Of a stretch of DNA of 64,000 nt, positions 1 through 10,250 are shown piece by piece (position 1 is the first letter of the stretch; each line of letters starts with the position of its first letter). Position numbers and translations under genes: made by a program. The stretch covers positions 62,001-126,000 of the forward strand of contig JAOALB010000064.1 of assembly GCA_025331125.1 (NCBI GenBank), read 5' to 3'. The stretch is from Mycogone perniciosa. Taxonomy: Eukaryota > Ascomycota > Sordariomycetes > Hypocreales > Hypocreaceae. The notes under the pieces were generated by a model that worked only from the letters and a program-made list of their open reading frames with translations, was not told where the DNA came from and did not search any database.

Positions 1-489
1 AAACCAAAAAAAAAGGGGGGGGGACAAAGTTCTTATATTGGTGTGTGCTTTTTTCGTCTTCAAACTCATGTAAACCAAACCCAAAAAAAGACTGGTTCTT
101 TTGGTGTGTTCTTTTCCTTATCTTCGGGATTTTGTCGTCAGGCTCATGTTGAAATCCGAAGAAGAAAAAACGACGGACATGTTTCTTATGTTGGTATGGA
201 TTTTTTACGACATTATGACCATGCACAAGAGCCCAAGTACCCGGACGTATAAAATGGCTAGATTTACTTGCTCTATAGGGTAGTTTGAATGACAACAAAA
301 CATCGTTTTGCTTCCTTGCTTTACATTGTCGTCTGCCATTCTGTGTGACCCTTCGTAGGTACTGCTTCATATCTCACCCTTGTACTTGATTTGTGAAATT
401 CCCGGTCACACATGCAATCAGATCCATTCTTGAAGTTCATATTTCTTTTGCTATGCTGACACTACAGACGACTATATCACGAGCACCCA
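1..489. other. Spacer without a recognised gene
   Basis: No convincing coding region is seen. The window begins with homopolymer A and G runs (about 6-24). The rest is AT-rich with short overlapping reading frames only, and the right end is presumably the 3' flank of the ankyrin gene, which is transcribed towards it. Confidence 0.5.
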
Positions 490-1824
490 TCAGATCCTTC
501 TGGAGTCCAGGAATCGCTTCATCACGCTGCTACGACCTCGCCGCACAGCAAGCACGTGTGCAGTCTGGCCCAGCGTGTCTTTCACACGCACATCGACGGC
601 CTTGATCTTGAGGAGATACTCCACGGCAGCGTCGTGCCCATTATCAGCCGCTACATGCAGCGCCGTCTGGTTCTCGGCACTCACCTCGTTCACATCCATC
701 CTCTTCGATTTGACCAGCACGTCAAGTGTCTTGACATCGCCACTGTGTGCTGCATACCATAGCGCCGATCGTCCTTCCGCATTCCTCTTCCCCGCATCGA
801 ACTGGGCGGCAGCGAGGAGCTTCGCGGCGATCTTGGCATGCTTGCCCTGGGCAGCTAGCATGAGAGGTGTCATACCCCCTTCAATGTCCGCGTCTGGACT
901 CACATTGGGGTTCTTGAGGAGCAGCTTTACTATGTTGTAGTGTCCCGTCTCCACCGCGAACATGAGTGGTGTGAAACCCCGGGGACCTGTGCGAGTTGGG
1001 TCGATGTACTCTGATGAAAGTAATTGAGACACAATACGCTCGTGTCCACCCATGACGGCTCTAATCAACGGCGTAAAGCCGTCGTTGTCCCTGATGTTGG
1101 GGTCGATTCCCCTTGACTTCATGAGGAGACGCACAATCTCCTCTCGCCCATGCTGGGCTGCCTTGAGGAGCGGAGTCTCACCATCAGGAGCCCGCTCGTT
1201 GACGTCCACACGCTTTGTGGCTAACAGCATGGTTGTGATGGGGATATTGCCGACAGATACTGCGTAAAGTAGGGGGGAAATGCCCCGGCATTTCTGCTTC
1301 ACATTGACCATGCCTGTTTCGAGAAGCATCTGCACCATCTCAGTCTGCTGTGTCCTAACTGAGTAATATAAGGGGGTCTCGAATGTCTCGTTGGCAAGAT
1401 TGACATCGGTGGCGGGCCAAGTGAGGAGGACCCGAACGACCTCCTTGTGGCTGTTCTCCAAGGCATACCATAGGGGTGTACGCTGCGTGGAATCCTGCGA
1501 GTTGACGTTAACGTGTCTCAGCAATATCTCAACTACATCATCATGGCCATTTGCAGCCGCAAAGCTCACTGGAGTGCGCAGCAAGACATCCTGGGGATCT
1601 GGGTGGATCTGAGGCTGGCAAAGGAGGAAATGGGCTACTTCTAGGTTTCCGCTGGCTGTTGCAAGGGACAGAGGGCTCATGGGCCATTGGATATGGAGGT
1701 TGATGCCGTCGTCCATTGTGGATTTGGCGTTGATGTCGGCGCCAGCCTTGAGAAGTTTGCTGGCATTTCTGACGTCGTTGTTTTGGCAGGCGCGCAAAAG
1801 GGCGCGGTTAATATTTTCTGACAT
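490..1824 (-). CDS. Ankyrin-repeat protein
   Basis: An intronless frame of 444 aa made almost entirely of about 13 consecutive ankyrin repeats. Each shows the usual pattern: a TPL-type turn, an AA..GH helix, a V..LL helix and a DVN-type loop (for example GHDDVVEILL, GHYNIVKLLL, NGHDAAVEYLL). The frame is open 36 codons further upstream, but the ATG at 1824 starts a peptide that enters the first repeat at once (ENINRALLRACQNND), so it is preferred. No signal peptide, membrane segment or catalytic domain is visible. Ankyrin arrays are protein-binding scaffolds; the partner cannot be told from sequence. Stand-alone ankyrin proteins are a large, fast-evolving group in filamentous ascomycetes. A decayed ankyrin-like stretch lies about 7 kb away at 9066-9341. 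Confidence 0.85.
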   Translation of the reverse strand: MSENINRALLRACQNNDVRNASKLLKAGADINAKSTMDDGINLHIQWPMSPLSLATASGNLEVAHFLLCQPQIHPDPQDVLLRTPVSFAAANGHDDVVEILLRHVNVNSQDSTQRTPLWYALENSHKEVVRVLLTWPATDVNLANETFETPLYYSVRTQQTEMVQMLLETGMVNVKQKCRGISPLLYAVSVGNIPITTMLLATKRVDVNERAPDGETPLLKAAQHGREEIVRLLMKSRGIDPNIRDNDGFTPLIRAVMGGHERIVSQLLSSEYIDPTRTGPRGFTPLMFAVETGHYNIVKLLLKNPNVSPDADIEGGMTPLMLAAQGKHAKIAAKLLAAAQFDAGKRNAEGRSALWYAAHSGDVKTLDVLVKSKRMDVNEVSAENQTALHVAADNGHDAAVEYLLKIKAVDVRVKDTLGQTAHVLAVRRGRSSVMKRFLDSRRI

Positions 1825-3299
1825 GTTGATGTGGAACTCTGCGATTGGTTTCTTTGACTGTGAAGGTGGATGTGAGCAAATGTGAGTGTTGAGTGATGGG
1901 CAGATGAATTGTGTAATGGGACACTTGTGCAATATATAGACTACGATGTTGAAGCTGACTTGAAACTACTCTATTGAACGATGAATGAACTGAAAATAGT
2001 AGATGGACAGACGTGCTGAACAAGAAAACCCAACTGTGAGGCCGTGAGAAAGCCGTCCTGCTTGTTGTTTGACGAAACGAACGGGCTGTGAACAGCCTCC
2101 GATCTTGTCAATACAAGCACTTGTGCAAGGAAATTTGTAATTATGGAATGTAAATCCTGCCAAAAATAGACAAACTCCTTATCCAATCTTGACATGCTTT
2201 GTCCGACGATACAGCCGACAAGGAGACATCCGCTGGATCGACGATGCCCGTGATCATCCGTATCTTTGCGTCATCATGGTAATGTATATTGAGACAGCTG
2301 AGTATTCGTTGTCCTTGCAGATGCAGTGGAACGTTGGCAGGTCTAGTAGTTCGTTCTGGTCGGTGATAGCTCGAGGTCGAGGTAGCACAAGCTCGGCCGA
2401 CGATGGGACGCGTATGAAACGTGGTATGCATAGTGATAGAGTGTTATTACTATTTTCTTGCACTCGATTGGACGTGACTCCGCTTTGCTTGTCCTACACC
2501 TCCTTCGGGACACTGTGGGTGTGTAGGAATGCCCACCTGTGGTGTTTAGACAAATGATTTATGTGCCTACCTCGTCGGTATCAGATCTCAGAAAAGAACC
2601 CTGTCGGCTGATGCAGCTCACTGCCACACCTTGTCAGGCTGTCTTGGTGCTGGTCTTGATCCTGGAATGATTGATGTGTCAGTGTGTAAAAAGGTGGCAA
2701 GTTGAAAATGCCTTTTGCGATGGCTACTCCATCCAGTTTTTTTGTCTGTCTGCTGCTTCTCGCACATGGGCGTGTGACAGCCAAAGTGAGCAGGTCTTGG
2801 TGAACGTACAGGTACAGTGCAGGCAGTGCGTATGATGTGAATTGTGAACAGGAAGCAGGGCGTCTTTTGCTTGCTTGTTCACGGTACGCACGGCACTTGT
2901 TCTGCCCTTTGTGCATTGTGCATGGTTTGTTCACTCACTCACCGGTTGAAGACTTGTTCACCGGCCTCAAGCGATCTCTTTTCACGTTATTGGATTGTCG
3001 ACTCTGCTGGCATGCCGCCCTGTTGCAGTTTCGGTTACATGGATGCATACCCGCAAAGAAGGGAGGGATAATACATACGGAGTACATACAGGCGTTTACT
3101 GGTCATGATGCAATGGATAAAAAAGTCTGCTTTTGGGATGACTTTGGGACAATTTTGGTACGACTTTGAGAACGACTTCGGAATGACTTTGGAACAAGGA
3201 TGGGTTTACATCGTCCAGGAGAGGCCAATGGGAATCTAGCGAGTGGGTGATGTGGTGGGTCTCCCCGAGACTAGTTTACGGGTCTGATAGTTGAATAAG

Positions 3300-3550
3300 T
3301 CCAATAAGAGACAGAAGAGAAGAGGAGGAGAGAAGAAGAAGAAGAAGAAGACGGGACGAGAACACTAGAGGATTGGGGGCAACAGAGAGGAGAGGCAAGT
3401 CTGGAAGTAGAGAGTGGTCAATTAGTGGTCCTGGCAGCCAAATAGTGGTCCAAGAGTGGAAGACTACCTAATAGCAACTACTCGTATGACGAGCGGAGAC
3501 GGAAGACGGAAGACGGAAGACGGGAGACGGGGAGAGGCGAGAGGCAGCAG
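3300..3550 (+). repeat. Polypurine tract with GAA and GGAAGAC microsatellites
   Basis: The + strand is almost pure purine for long stretches: a run of GAA/AGA triplets at about 3333-3352 and repeated GGAAGAC units near 3500-3525. It is a low-complexity element with no coding signal. It may simply reflect slippage in a promoter-type region. Confidence 0.6.
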
Positions 3551-4189
3551 GCGACAGCCGACCCTGGCAGTTCAGTAGTTATCTGAGACAGCCACCCCCT
3601 CCCCCCCTCCAGATCACCAATCTCGGTCACAAATCCCCACTCTCCCCGTCACCTAGCATATCCCAAAAGTCCAGTATGTTCCAGATACATACGAATAGGT
3701 ACTAGCACTACGGAGTATCCATGTGTGAAAGGGAGTGACATGGGTCCTAGACGTCCTACTCGTACTGCGTGTCGTACTGAGCACCTTGAATGTGGAGACC
3801 CTCAGTCTCAGAGGGATACGATACCTGAGACCAAGCATCACCTCCAGACGCAAGTCCTCAGGCGCCACCGATACATCTGTCTGTCTGTCTATCTACGGAG
3901 TACTCGCAGGTGGCTGGCTTTCACTTCACCCTGCTTGGAGCTCAAGTATTCAATCCAAGACACTATTCGGTGTCAACGTCTCGGAGTTGTAATATTTCGG
4001 CACGTAATCAGGATCTACACTGATCCCCAAGGGCTATATATTCCGCTCAACTTCGTCGAATATCCTTCTCCGATTCCTTTGGTTCTACAGCTTCTCTCCA
4101 TCGTTCAATCCTACTGCGAAGCACGAATCCACAATCTCTGTCTACCTCTGGCCCTACTCAACCCCCTTCTCCATTGGCTCTACAAGTTC

Positions 4190-4240
4190 AATCACACCAC
4201 ACCACACCATACCACACCATACCACACTACACCACCCACC
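4190..4240 (+). repeat. CACAC/CATAC microsatellite
   Basis: A five-base-period, C/A-rich repeat (CACAC, CATAC) directly upstream of the ATG at 4249. It is open in the reading frame of that gene, so an upstream in-frame ATG at 4174 would translate it. I treat it as 5' leader. Confidence 0.6.
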
Positions 4241-4248
4241 TCCCCCCC

Positions 4249-6568
4249 ATGTCCATCAACCAGCAACCTATCCGCGGCTTTGTCTCCTCACATTACCAAC
4301 GAAAGCTAGCAAGAGAACACGAAGCCCAACTCGAAGCCCACCCCCAATCCACACTCCGCAGAGATCTGCAAAGGTCAGTGCAATTGCCTTGTACACCTCC
4401 AGGGCCCAATCCGGACGGCTTACAGGTCATTCCCAGACATTCGTACTCCCAGATTCTCGACGAAGCTACTTGGTTTTCTCGAACTCGTCATGCCTTTCCC
4501 GTTGCAACCCAAGAAGAAGTCCTCCTACACATTTCAGCCTCAACACCAAACACCAGTCCAGAGTATTGGACAGAAAAACCCCTATCCCATTTATCCAACC
4601 GGCCTTCAACGCCGGATGCCAGTCCGATCTGCAAATCGTCGTCCATGCTTCAAGCCAGCTACAGGCCGCTTCCGTCATTACCGTCACCCAGTCCAATCAA
4701 CCCGGCTCCATCAGGAGGAGCCCGTCCAGTCGACTCAGGCCCACAATCGCCCGTTCGTCCTATCGAGTGCAAACCAAGACTTATCCTCCCGTCCAACTCA
4801 ACTTCACCATTCGCACGCACAGCCAACTTCCATTCATCAGCCACCCGTCCAGCCAACTGGACCTTATCTCTACCAACCTGCCCTGCCAATGCCCTCTCTC
4901 AACCAGGCCTCTCTCAACCAAGGCCTCACTAACCCATCCTGCCTTCAACAGCAGGAACCGTCGTCTGCGCCTCAACAAACCCCTGTCTATCCAACTGGGG
5001 ATCGGGCTCCCATCCAACAAAGCGGTCTCCTCCATCAGCCCCTCCTTCAACAGTGGGGATCTATCCAACAGCCAGACACGCTTCATTACCGGGCTCCCAT
5101 CCAGTCCAAGATTCAGCAGGAGTCTTCAACTGGGCTGCAACAGACCACCGTCCCATCGAGCGACCTTCAGCAGGAGCCGTCAACTGGGCTTCAGCGGACC
5201 AACGTCCCGTTAACCGGTCCTCCTTACCAGCCCCCCATGCCAGCAAGCAGCCTTCCGCAGGGGGGGTCTTTCCAGAAAGCTGGGGGCCCACAGGCTCTCA
5301 TTCAGTCGGCTACGCTTCCACAGGCCCCCACCCCGCCCACCAGCCCTCAAGAGCACCATTCCCCGGGCCTGCTGGACAATATTACGCCCGTTCATATGAG
5401 AGTGAGAGATCTTCTCAAGGCCCGGCGCAGAGGTAGGGGAGGGATTCGAAAGCCTGATCCTGCTCGCTCCGTTCCCACTGGCTTTGATCTTACTCACTCT
5501 CCTGTGTACGATAACCGACACTTTGAAGTAACTGAAATGACGCCGGCAAGCCTCCAAAAGGAGGACGTGAGGGCGGCGGATGCTACGGATGCTTCGAATG
5601 ATTCGAATGCCGTGGCAAAGGCGAATTTTGTGAGACCAGTGCAGTCACCGTCGCAGCCGATGTCCGTTCAGCAGCTGCCTATACTCGAGGAATCTTCCTC
5701 GGGGTATTCTCCCATCGCGTTGCAGAATCCTGTTGGCACACAGGAGGACCCTACCATAGTTCAAGAGGACCCTAATCCCTCTCTTGCTATCACACAAGGG
5801 TTCCCCGCATCAGAGCAACCTAATAATACTCTTCAAGTAATAGGTTCAGAACAAAAGTTGACCTCCACCATGGCCTACGATTGGCTGCAACCCCCACCGC
5901 AACGGGACCCATCAGTGTCATCATGCGAGTCTGATTATAATAGCGCATTTATGACTGCATTATCCAATTTCCCACCGAGCTTAGTCTCTGAAACCCCAAA
6001 TTTTATGTTGCCAGAACCAGATTATGTGGCACACCCACAGGTTCAGCAGGATTTGTCCACACAGGATTTGTCCATACAGGATTTGTCCATACAGGATTTG
6101 TCCATACAGGATTTGTTCATACAGGACTTGTCTACACAGGACTTGTCTACACAGGACTTGTCTACACAGGACTTGTCTACACAGGACTTGTCTACACAGG
6201 ACTTGTCTACGCAAGACTTTTCTACACAAGACTTATCTGCACAGGGCTTATCTCCAGGGGACTGGACTACACAGAACTGGTCTACACCGGACTTGTCTAC
6301 ACAGGGCTTTTCTACACAGGACTTGTCTACGCAAGACTTGTCTGCACAGGGCTTTTCTACGCCAGACTTGTCTGCACAGGGCTTTTCTACGCCAGACTTG
6401 TCTGCACAGGGCTTGTCTCCAGGGGACTGGTTCCAACAGGATACTCACATGTCAGAACAGCCGCTCCCACAGGACCATCACTCACAGGAGGAGCCCTCTG
6501 AAACCAAGGCCAGTGAAAATGCGCAGTTTCCAAACGAACAGCTGCCGTCGCCGCCCTCTGATCTCTGA
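4249..6568 (+). CDS. Gln/Pro/Ser-rich low-complexity protein with pentapeptide repeats
   Basis: A two-exon gene: 4249-4373 and 4426-6568, with a 52-bp intron (GTCAGT donor, TTACAG acceptor). The splice moves the start frame into the long frame and gives about 755 aa. Residues 1-42 are a compact basic segment (SSHYQRKLAREHEAQLEAHP). The middle is rich in Gln, Pro, Ser and Thr. Residues about 580-710 are 26 consecutive pentapeptides of QDLST type with variants QDLSI, QGFST, PDLSA and GDWTT. The tail is acidic and polar. No catalytic domain, membrane segment or DNA-binding motif is recognisable. Such composition is seen in transcription-related or scaffold proteins, but no role is assigned. The start could also be the in-frame ATG at 4174, which would add microsatellite-encoded residues. 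The intron is inferred from frame continuity and splice consensus only. Confidence 0.6.
6047..6436 (+). repeat. Coding minisatellite, 15-bp unit, 26 copies
   Basis: Twenty-six tandem 15-bp units of the type CAGGACTTGTCTACA, in frame with the surrounding gene and encoding QDLST-like pentapeptides. Copies in the middle are almost identical at the DNA level, while the 3' half has drifted (QGFST/PDLSA alternate). This pattern suggests recent expansion in the centre. Because the unit is a multiple of three, copy-number change keeps the frame. Confidence 0.9.
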
Positions 6569-8299
6569 TAACATTAAAGCGCAAAAACGACCCATGTATT
6601 GAGCTCATAGTGTGGGCTCGGATTTGTGGGACTTCTCTTTTTTCCCTCCTTTTCTTTTTCCCTTTTCCTTGTCTATGAAATAGTGCTACTCTCTTTCAAG
6701 TTAAATTGGGTGTCTCTGCAATGCGCGGCTTAGCGCCGGGCCCGTCTTTCGCTTATTGGATGGATGATACGCGATGATGATTTTGTCTGTCTTGGGTGAT
6801 GACAAGGGACGGGATGGTAATATGGTTGAAATGTCAAAATGGTTCGATTTGGTATGCAGGTGCAGGTTTGTTTTACAGGCCTATCACTCCTTACTCCATA
6901 CGGAGAACTTAGATTGCAAACAAGGATGATTCCCTTTATACTCTGCCTTACGATAATTCCACTTAATATGCTGTTTCTCGTGCTATGTACTTCGTAGACC
7001 ATGTCTTACCTGACCATTCCTCTCAGAATTCATACACACCTAAGAGTAATAATCCTTTATGAAAAGCATAAGCCGTTTCGTTCATGGCATGAAGACCCAG
7101 CCTGCATAAAATCACCGCCCAACCAGATGATCCATCAAATATGAGTTATCAAATTGTGACTTCCCTCCTGCCTATTTTCCTATGCAGAAGATGCCTGTCG
7201 TGGCATTGCTCCCTCCCCACTTCTCCTTCGCGGTGACTCAGATTATCTTCGGATCAGGCTCTTCATCTTTTAACGTGGCATGATTCCTCTCAACCCCGCC
7301 CGTAAGGAGGTGGGCTGCATTCGCATATCTACTTTGTACTCCGTACTTGGACGAATAAGATTCAATCTCCAACCTACATAGTTACGGAGTACAGATCGGT
7401 CATGAGGAGGGGGAGAGAAGAGTGGAGGGGGTGTGAGAAACGAGCCGCCAAAAGAGCCAGAGAAGAGGCCTTTTTCTTTTTTACGGAGTAGTGTTTTCCG
7501 ATTTGTGGCTGTCAGGTCCAGTTGTTCCAGCATTCCATCTGTTTTCCTTGGCATTATTGGTGTGGACATAGTCATGTACGAGTAAGGCAGTGAATACCAC
7601 CTTGCTTTTTCTCAAGTCATGAAAAGGGCGCAGTTTTGCTACGTATATCCCCTGCTCTAAGCCATGTCTTGGATTGGGTTATTCACATCCAGGCTTTTTA
7701 TGAACATGTTTTATTATGAAGAATTACAAATCACTGGGACTAGCCTTGTGTAACGAGGGCCCAAACACTGCTCCCATCGTCAAGTCAGTTCCATCGTGTG
7801 AAGCTGCTCGTCAGCGTCGCTTCAGGAGACAACACTTCAAAGGTCAGATAGAAAGATTTCCCACGTGGTGTCAAATCCATACTACATATTAAGTAATGAT
7901 TATTCTAAGATCTTTGGGCTGTCGATTTAGTGCGACGCTAGGATCGGTCCGTTCCTAGCGGATCGTGTGGTGAAGTTCGTTCAGAGTTCGTTTCACGGAT
8001 ACCGGATGCTTAGTACGGAGTCCTCAAATCCTCTAGTGTATGAAGATCCATCCGCGAGTAAGTCGATTCGTAGGATGAAGGCGAGAGCGTTTTGGGTGCT
8101 GTTTGCCCTGCAATTCGATTTCTAGGTCCTCTCCATGGTCGCCCGAAGCCGCGAGCCCCTGAAAAATTGTGTGTGTAGCAAGTCAAAAAGTAATTGATCA
8201 TGCTAATGAATTGAGAGGTTCGCCACAGATCCTCGGTCATACAGCTTCCGCTGTCAACTCCTATATGATGGTGCTACCCTTGCACCGCAGGGAGTTCGG
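6569..8299. other. Spacer without a recognised gene
   Basis: Nothing coding is supported. It contains copies of the TACGGAGTAC motif (7336-7346 inverted, 7383-7392) and pyrimidine-rich runs just after the upstream stop that fit a 3' untranslated region. Confidence 0.45.
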
Positions 8300-10250
8300 T
8301 GTTGCAATCATTTGCGTCGCTTGGCTCTGGGGTATGACGCCGTCCATGCACTCCTGGATGATGTCTGGGAGAAGGGCTCAAGTCAGATGTAATGTCATTC
8401 TGACTCTCTTTCGCATGCGAAAGGTCAGCGCAGCAGCCGGCCTTCGCCCCAGCTTCGCCAACTTGGGCCCGGTGCTTCTCATCTCAGGGGTTGTTCCCGC
8501 AGCCAGTGGCAAAGAAATCTTGCTTGGCGACGTGATTGTCGGGAAAGCTGTTGTCCAGCACGAGTTCTGCCAGCGTCTAGACAGGCTTGCCCACAAGGAT
8601 GTCGCTGAAGATCGCCTCAGCAATCTAAATCATGTCCCAAAGCTGCCTTGCGGTATCGACAGTCTTCGGTCTCCGGGATTTGTAACAATGCACAGTCGTT
8701 TTAGAGGAACTGCAACCCCATGCTGCTGCAACAGAGCATCCCATCTGCATATGCAGTGGCTGGAAGACTGGTTCAGACCCTGTGTGCGACGATACACCAG
8801 TGCTATCTTGCATCGATCCCGTGTGCGATGACAAACATCTTGTCCCGAGGGCGATATAGCCCAACAGCGGCGTCCACCACAAAAGTCGTCCTAGAAGTAT
8901 ATCTAAGCAGATGTCGTTGCTTTCGCAGTGACAACTCAAGCGCTTAGAGGTAAGTATAGAGAATACCATGTTTCCAAGAATCGGGACTAACATGTGTGAT
9001 GGACGAGCTGAAGGGGCTCTCACGACGGTGCGCAGTGTCTTGTTGCAAGCGGAAGACCACAAACTTCACACCATCTCGTTCCAGAGAACCGAGAAGATTT
9101 TTTGGATGAACTGAAGTCCTTCCATCCAGACTGGCCTGCCGCCTTTATCTCGAGCATCCACGTCCTGCTCAACAGCTGAATGGTTGCCACTCAGTGCTGC
9201 CGTCATGAGGACTGTCTGAGATGACAAACCCGTGATTCTGGGCCACCGTGATGCAAGAGACTCTTCAAAGGATCCCCTTTGAGCAAGATGGGGACCCAGT
9301 GAGTCGTCATCAAGGGGTTGGGCGGTACCGGAAAGACTCAAGTTGCTCTCCAGACGGCAGACGGGACAATGGGTAACATTTTGGACACAGTCCGTTGGCC
9401 ATCTTGAATAGAATAGAGAGCTTCGGGAGACGGTACGGACGAATCGTCAATGAGCTCGCACCCAAGTACCAGACAACGACGATCCAAAGGGGGTGGTGAA
9501 ACAGCATCCGGGTTTCGGTGATAAAGGGAAAGGGCTCATCACGATCGGCAATGCAGATAGAATGGATCAACTATTTGACCCTGAAGAGAGTCTCAGTTGT
9601 CGGCATCAATATCTTTCGGAAAGCGACGGTGGATTCCTCCTGTTTACCGCTGTCGAATGACGTGCGTATCCTCGTTTGCTTTGCCTTCGTGCTCTCCTTC
9701 GCGAGTACAGTGACTTTCAAATGGCAAACAGAAGCGAGCAAGTAGAGGGCAGTACGGACATGAGGAAAAGAGTACCAGAATTCCACAAGGATACTGCCGG
9801 TTCTTTTGGTGGCTGAGATGATAGTCCATGGCTAGAGACAACGGATCGAGTGGCGTCTCGGGCAGCTTTCCTGGACCAAATCAAGCGAAATGAAATGATG
9901 TTGCAAAAGGTACAGAGGGTGTATCCGAGGATGACACTGCTTCCGTGATCAGCCCCCATTGACCCTACATGTAGCACCCAAGGGGGAGGTCCATCTTGAC
10001 AATAACGAAGACGATGGCCCACTTTGGTAAATGTAGGAGATTTCGGAGAAGAGGTCTCGAATTACGTTTCAGAGGGCCATCATTACTGGTGGTTTTTGAC
10101 GGAACCCAAGACCATCTCAATTCCTCCCAGTGGAGGAAGTTTCGGTAGAATCTGTTTCATCTTAACAGCGACAAGGGGGTTCGTCGAGCCTGAGGCCCTT
10201 CCTGATAGTATGTCATGCGAGAAAGGGGAGATTGTTTCTGCTACTTGGAA
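8300..10250 (-). pseudogene. Probable decayed gene with ankyrin-like segment
   Basis: Protein-like stretches run on the minus strand but change frame and meet stops, so no intact gene exists. The clearest part is 9066-9341: a stretch ending in DVDARDKGGRP follows a TVLMTAALSGNHSAVE segment, the turn-helix-helix-loop pattern of an ankyrin repeat with its second helix lost. Other fragments are WYLGASSLTIRPYRLPKL near 9430, an NVIRDLFSEISYIYQSG stretch near 10030, and a fragment near 8400-8660 (DTARQLWDMI then IAEAIFSDILVGKPV) interrupted by TAG codons. The TAG stops could come from CAG by C-to-T change. I read this as an old multi-domain gene decayed by stops and indels. Alternative: chance similarity plus ordinary spacer. 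Confidence 0.33.

Larger units (their letters stand above)
1933..4248. other. Long spacer, promoter side of two divergent genes
   Basis: No gene could be supported on either strand; frames are short and of random composition. It holds a polypurine tract (3300-3550), a short degenerate 12-bp-period repeat based on GACTTTGG (about 3134-3195), and three copies of the TACGGAGTA motif (3076, 3709, 3894). The right end is probably the promoter and leader of the Gln/Pro-rich gene, including a CACAC/CATAC microsatellite just before its ATG. Confidence 0.45.

Noticed and set aside
8169..8831. Long + strand frame of 220 codons
   Set aside because: Composition is random-like and it lies opposite minus-strand fragments that read more like decayed protein; no domain and no plausible partner exon.
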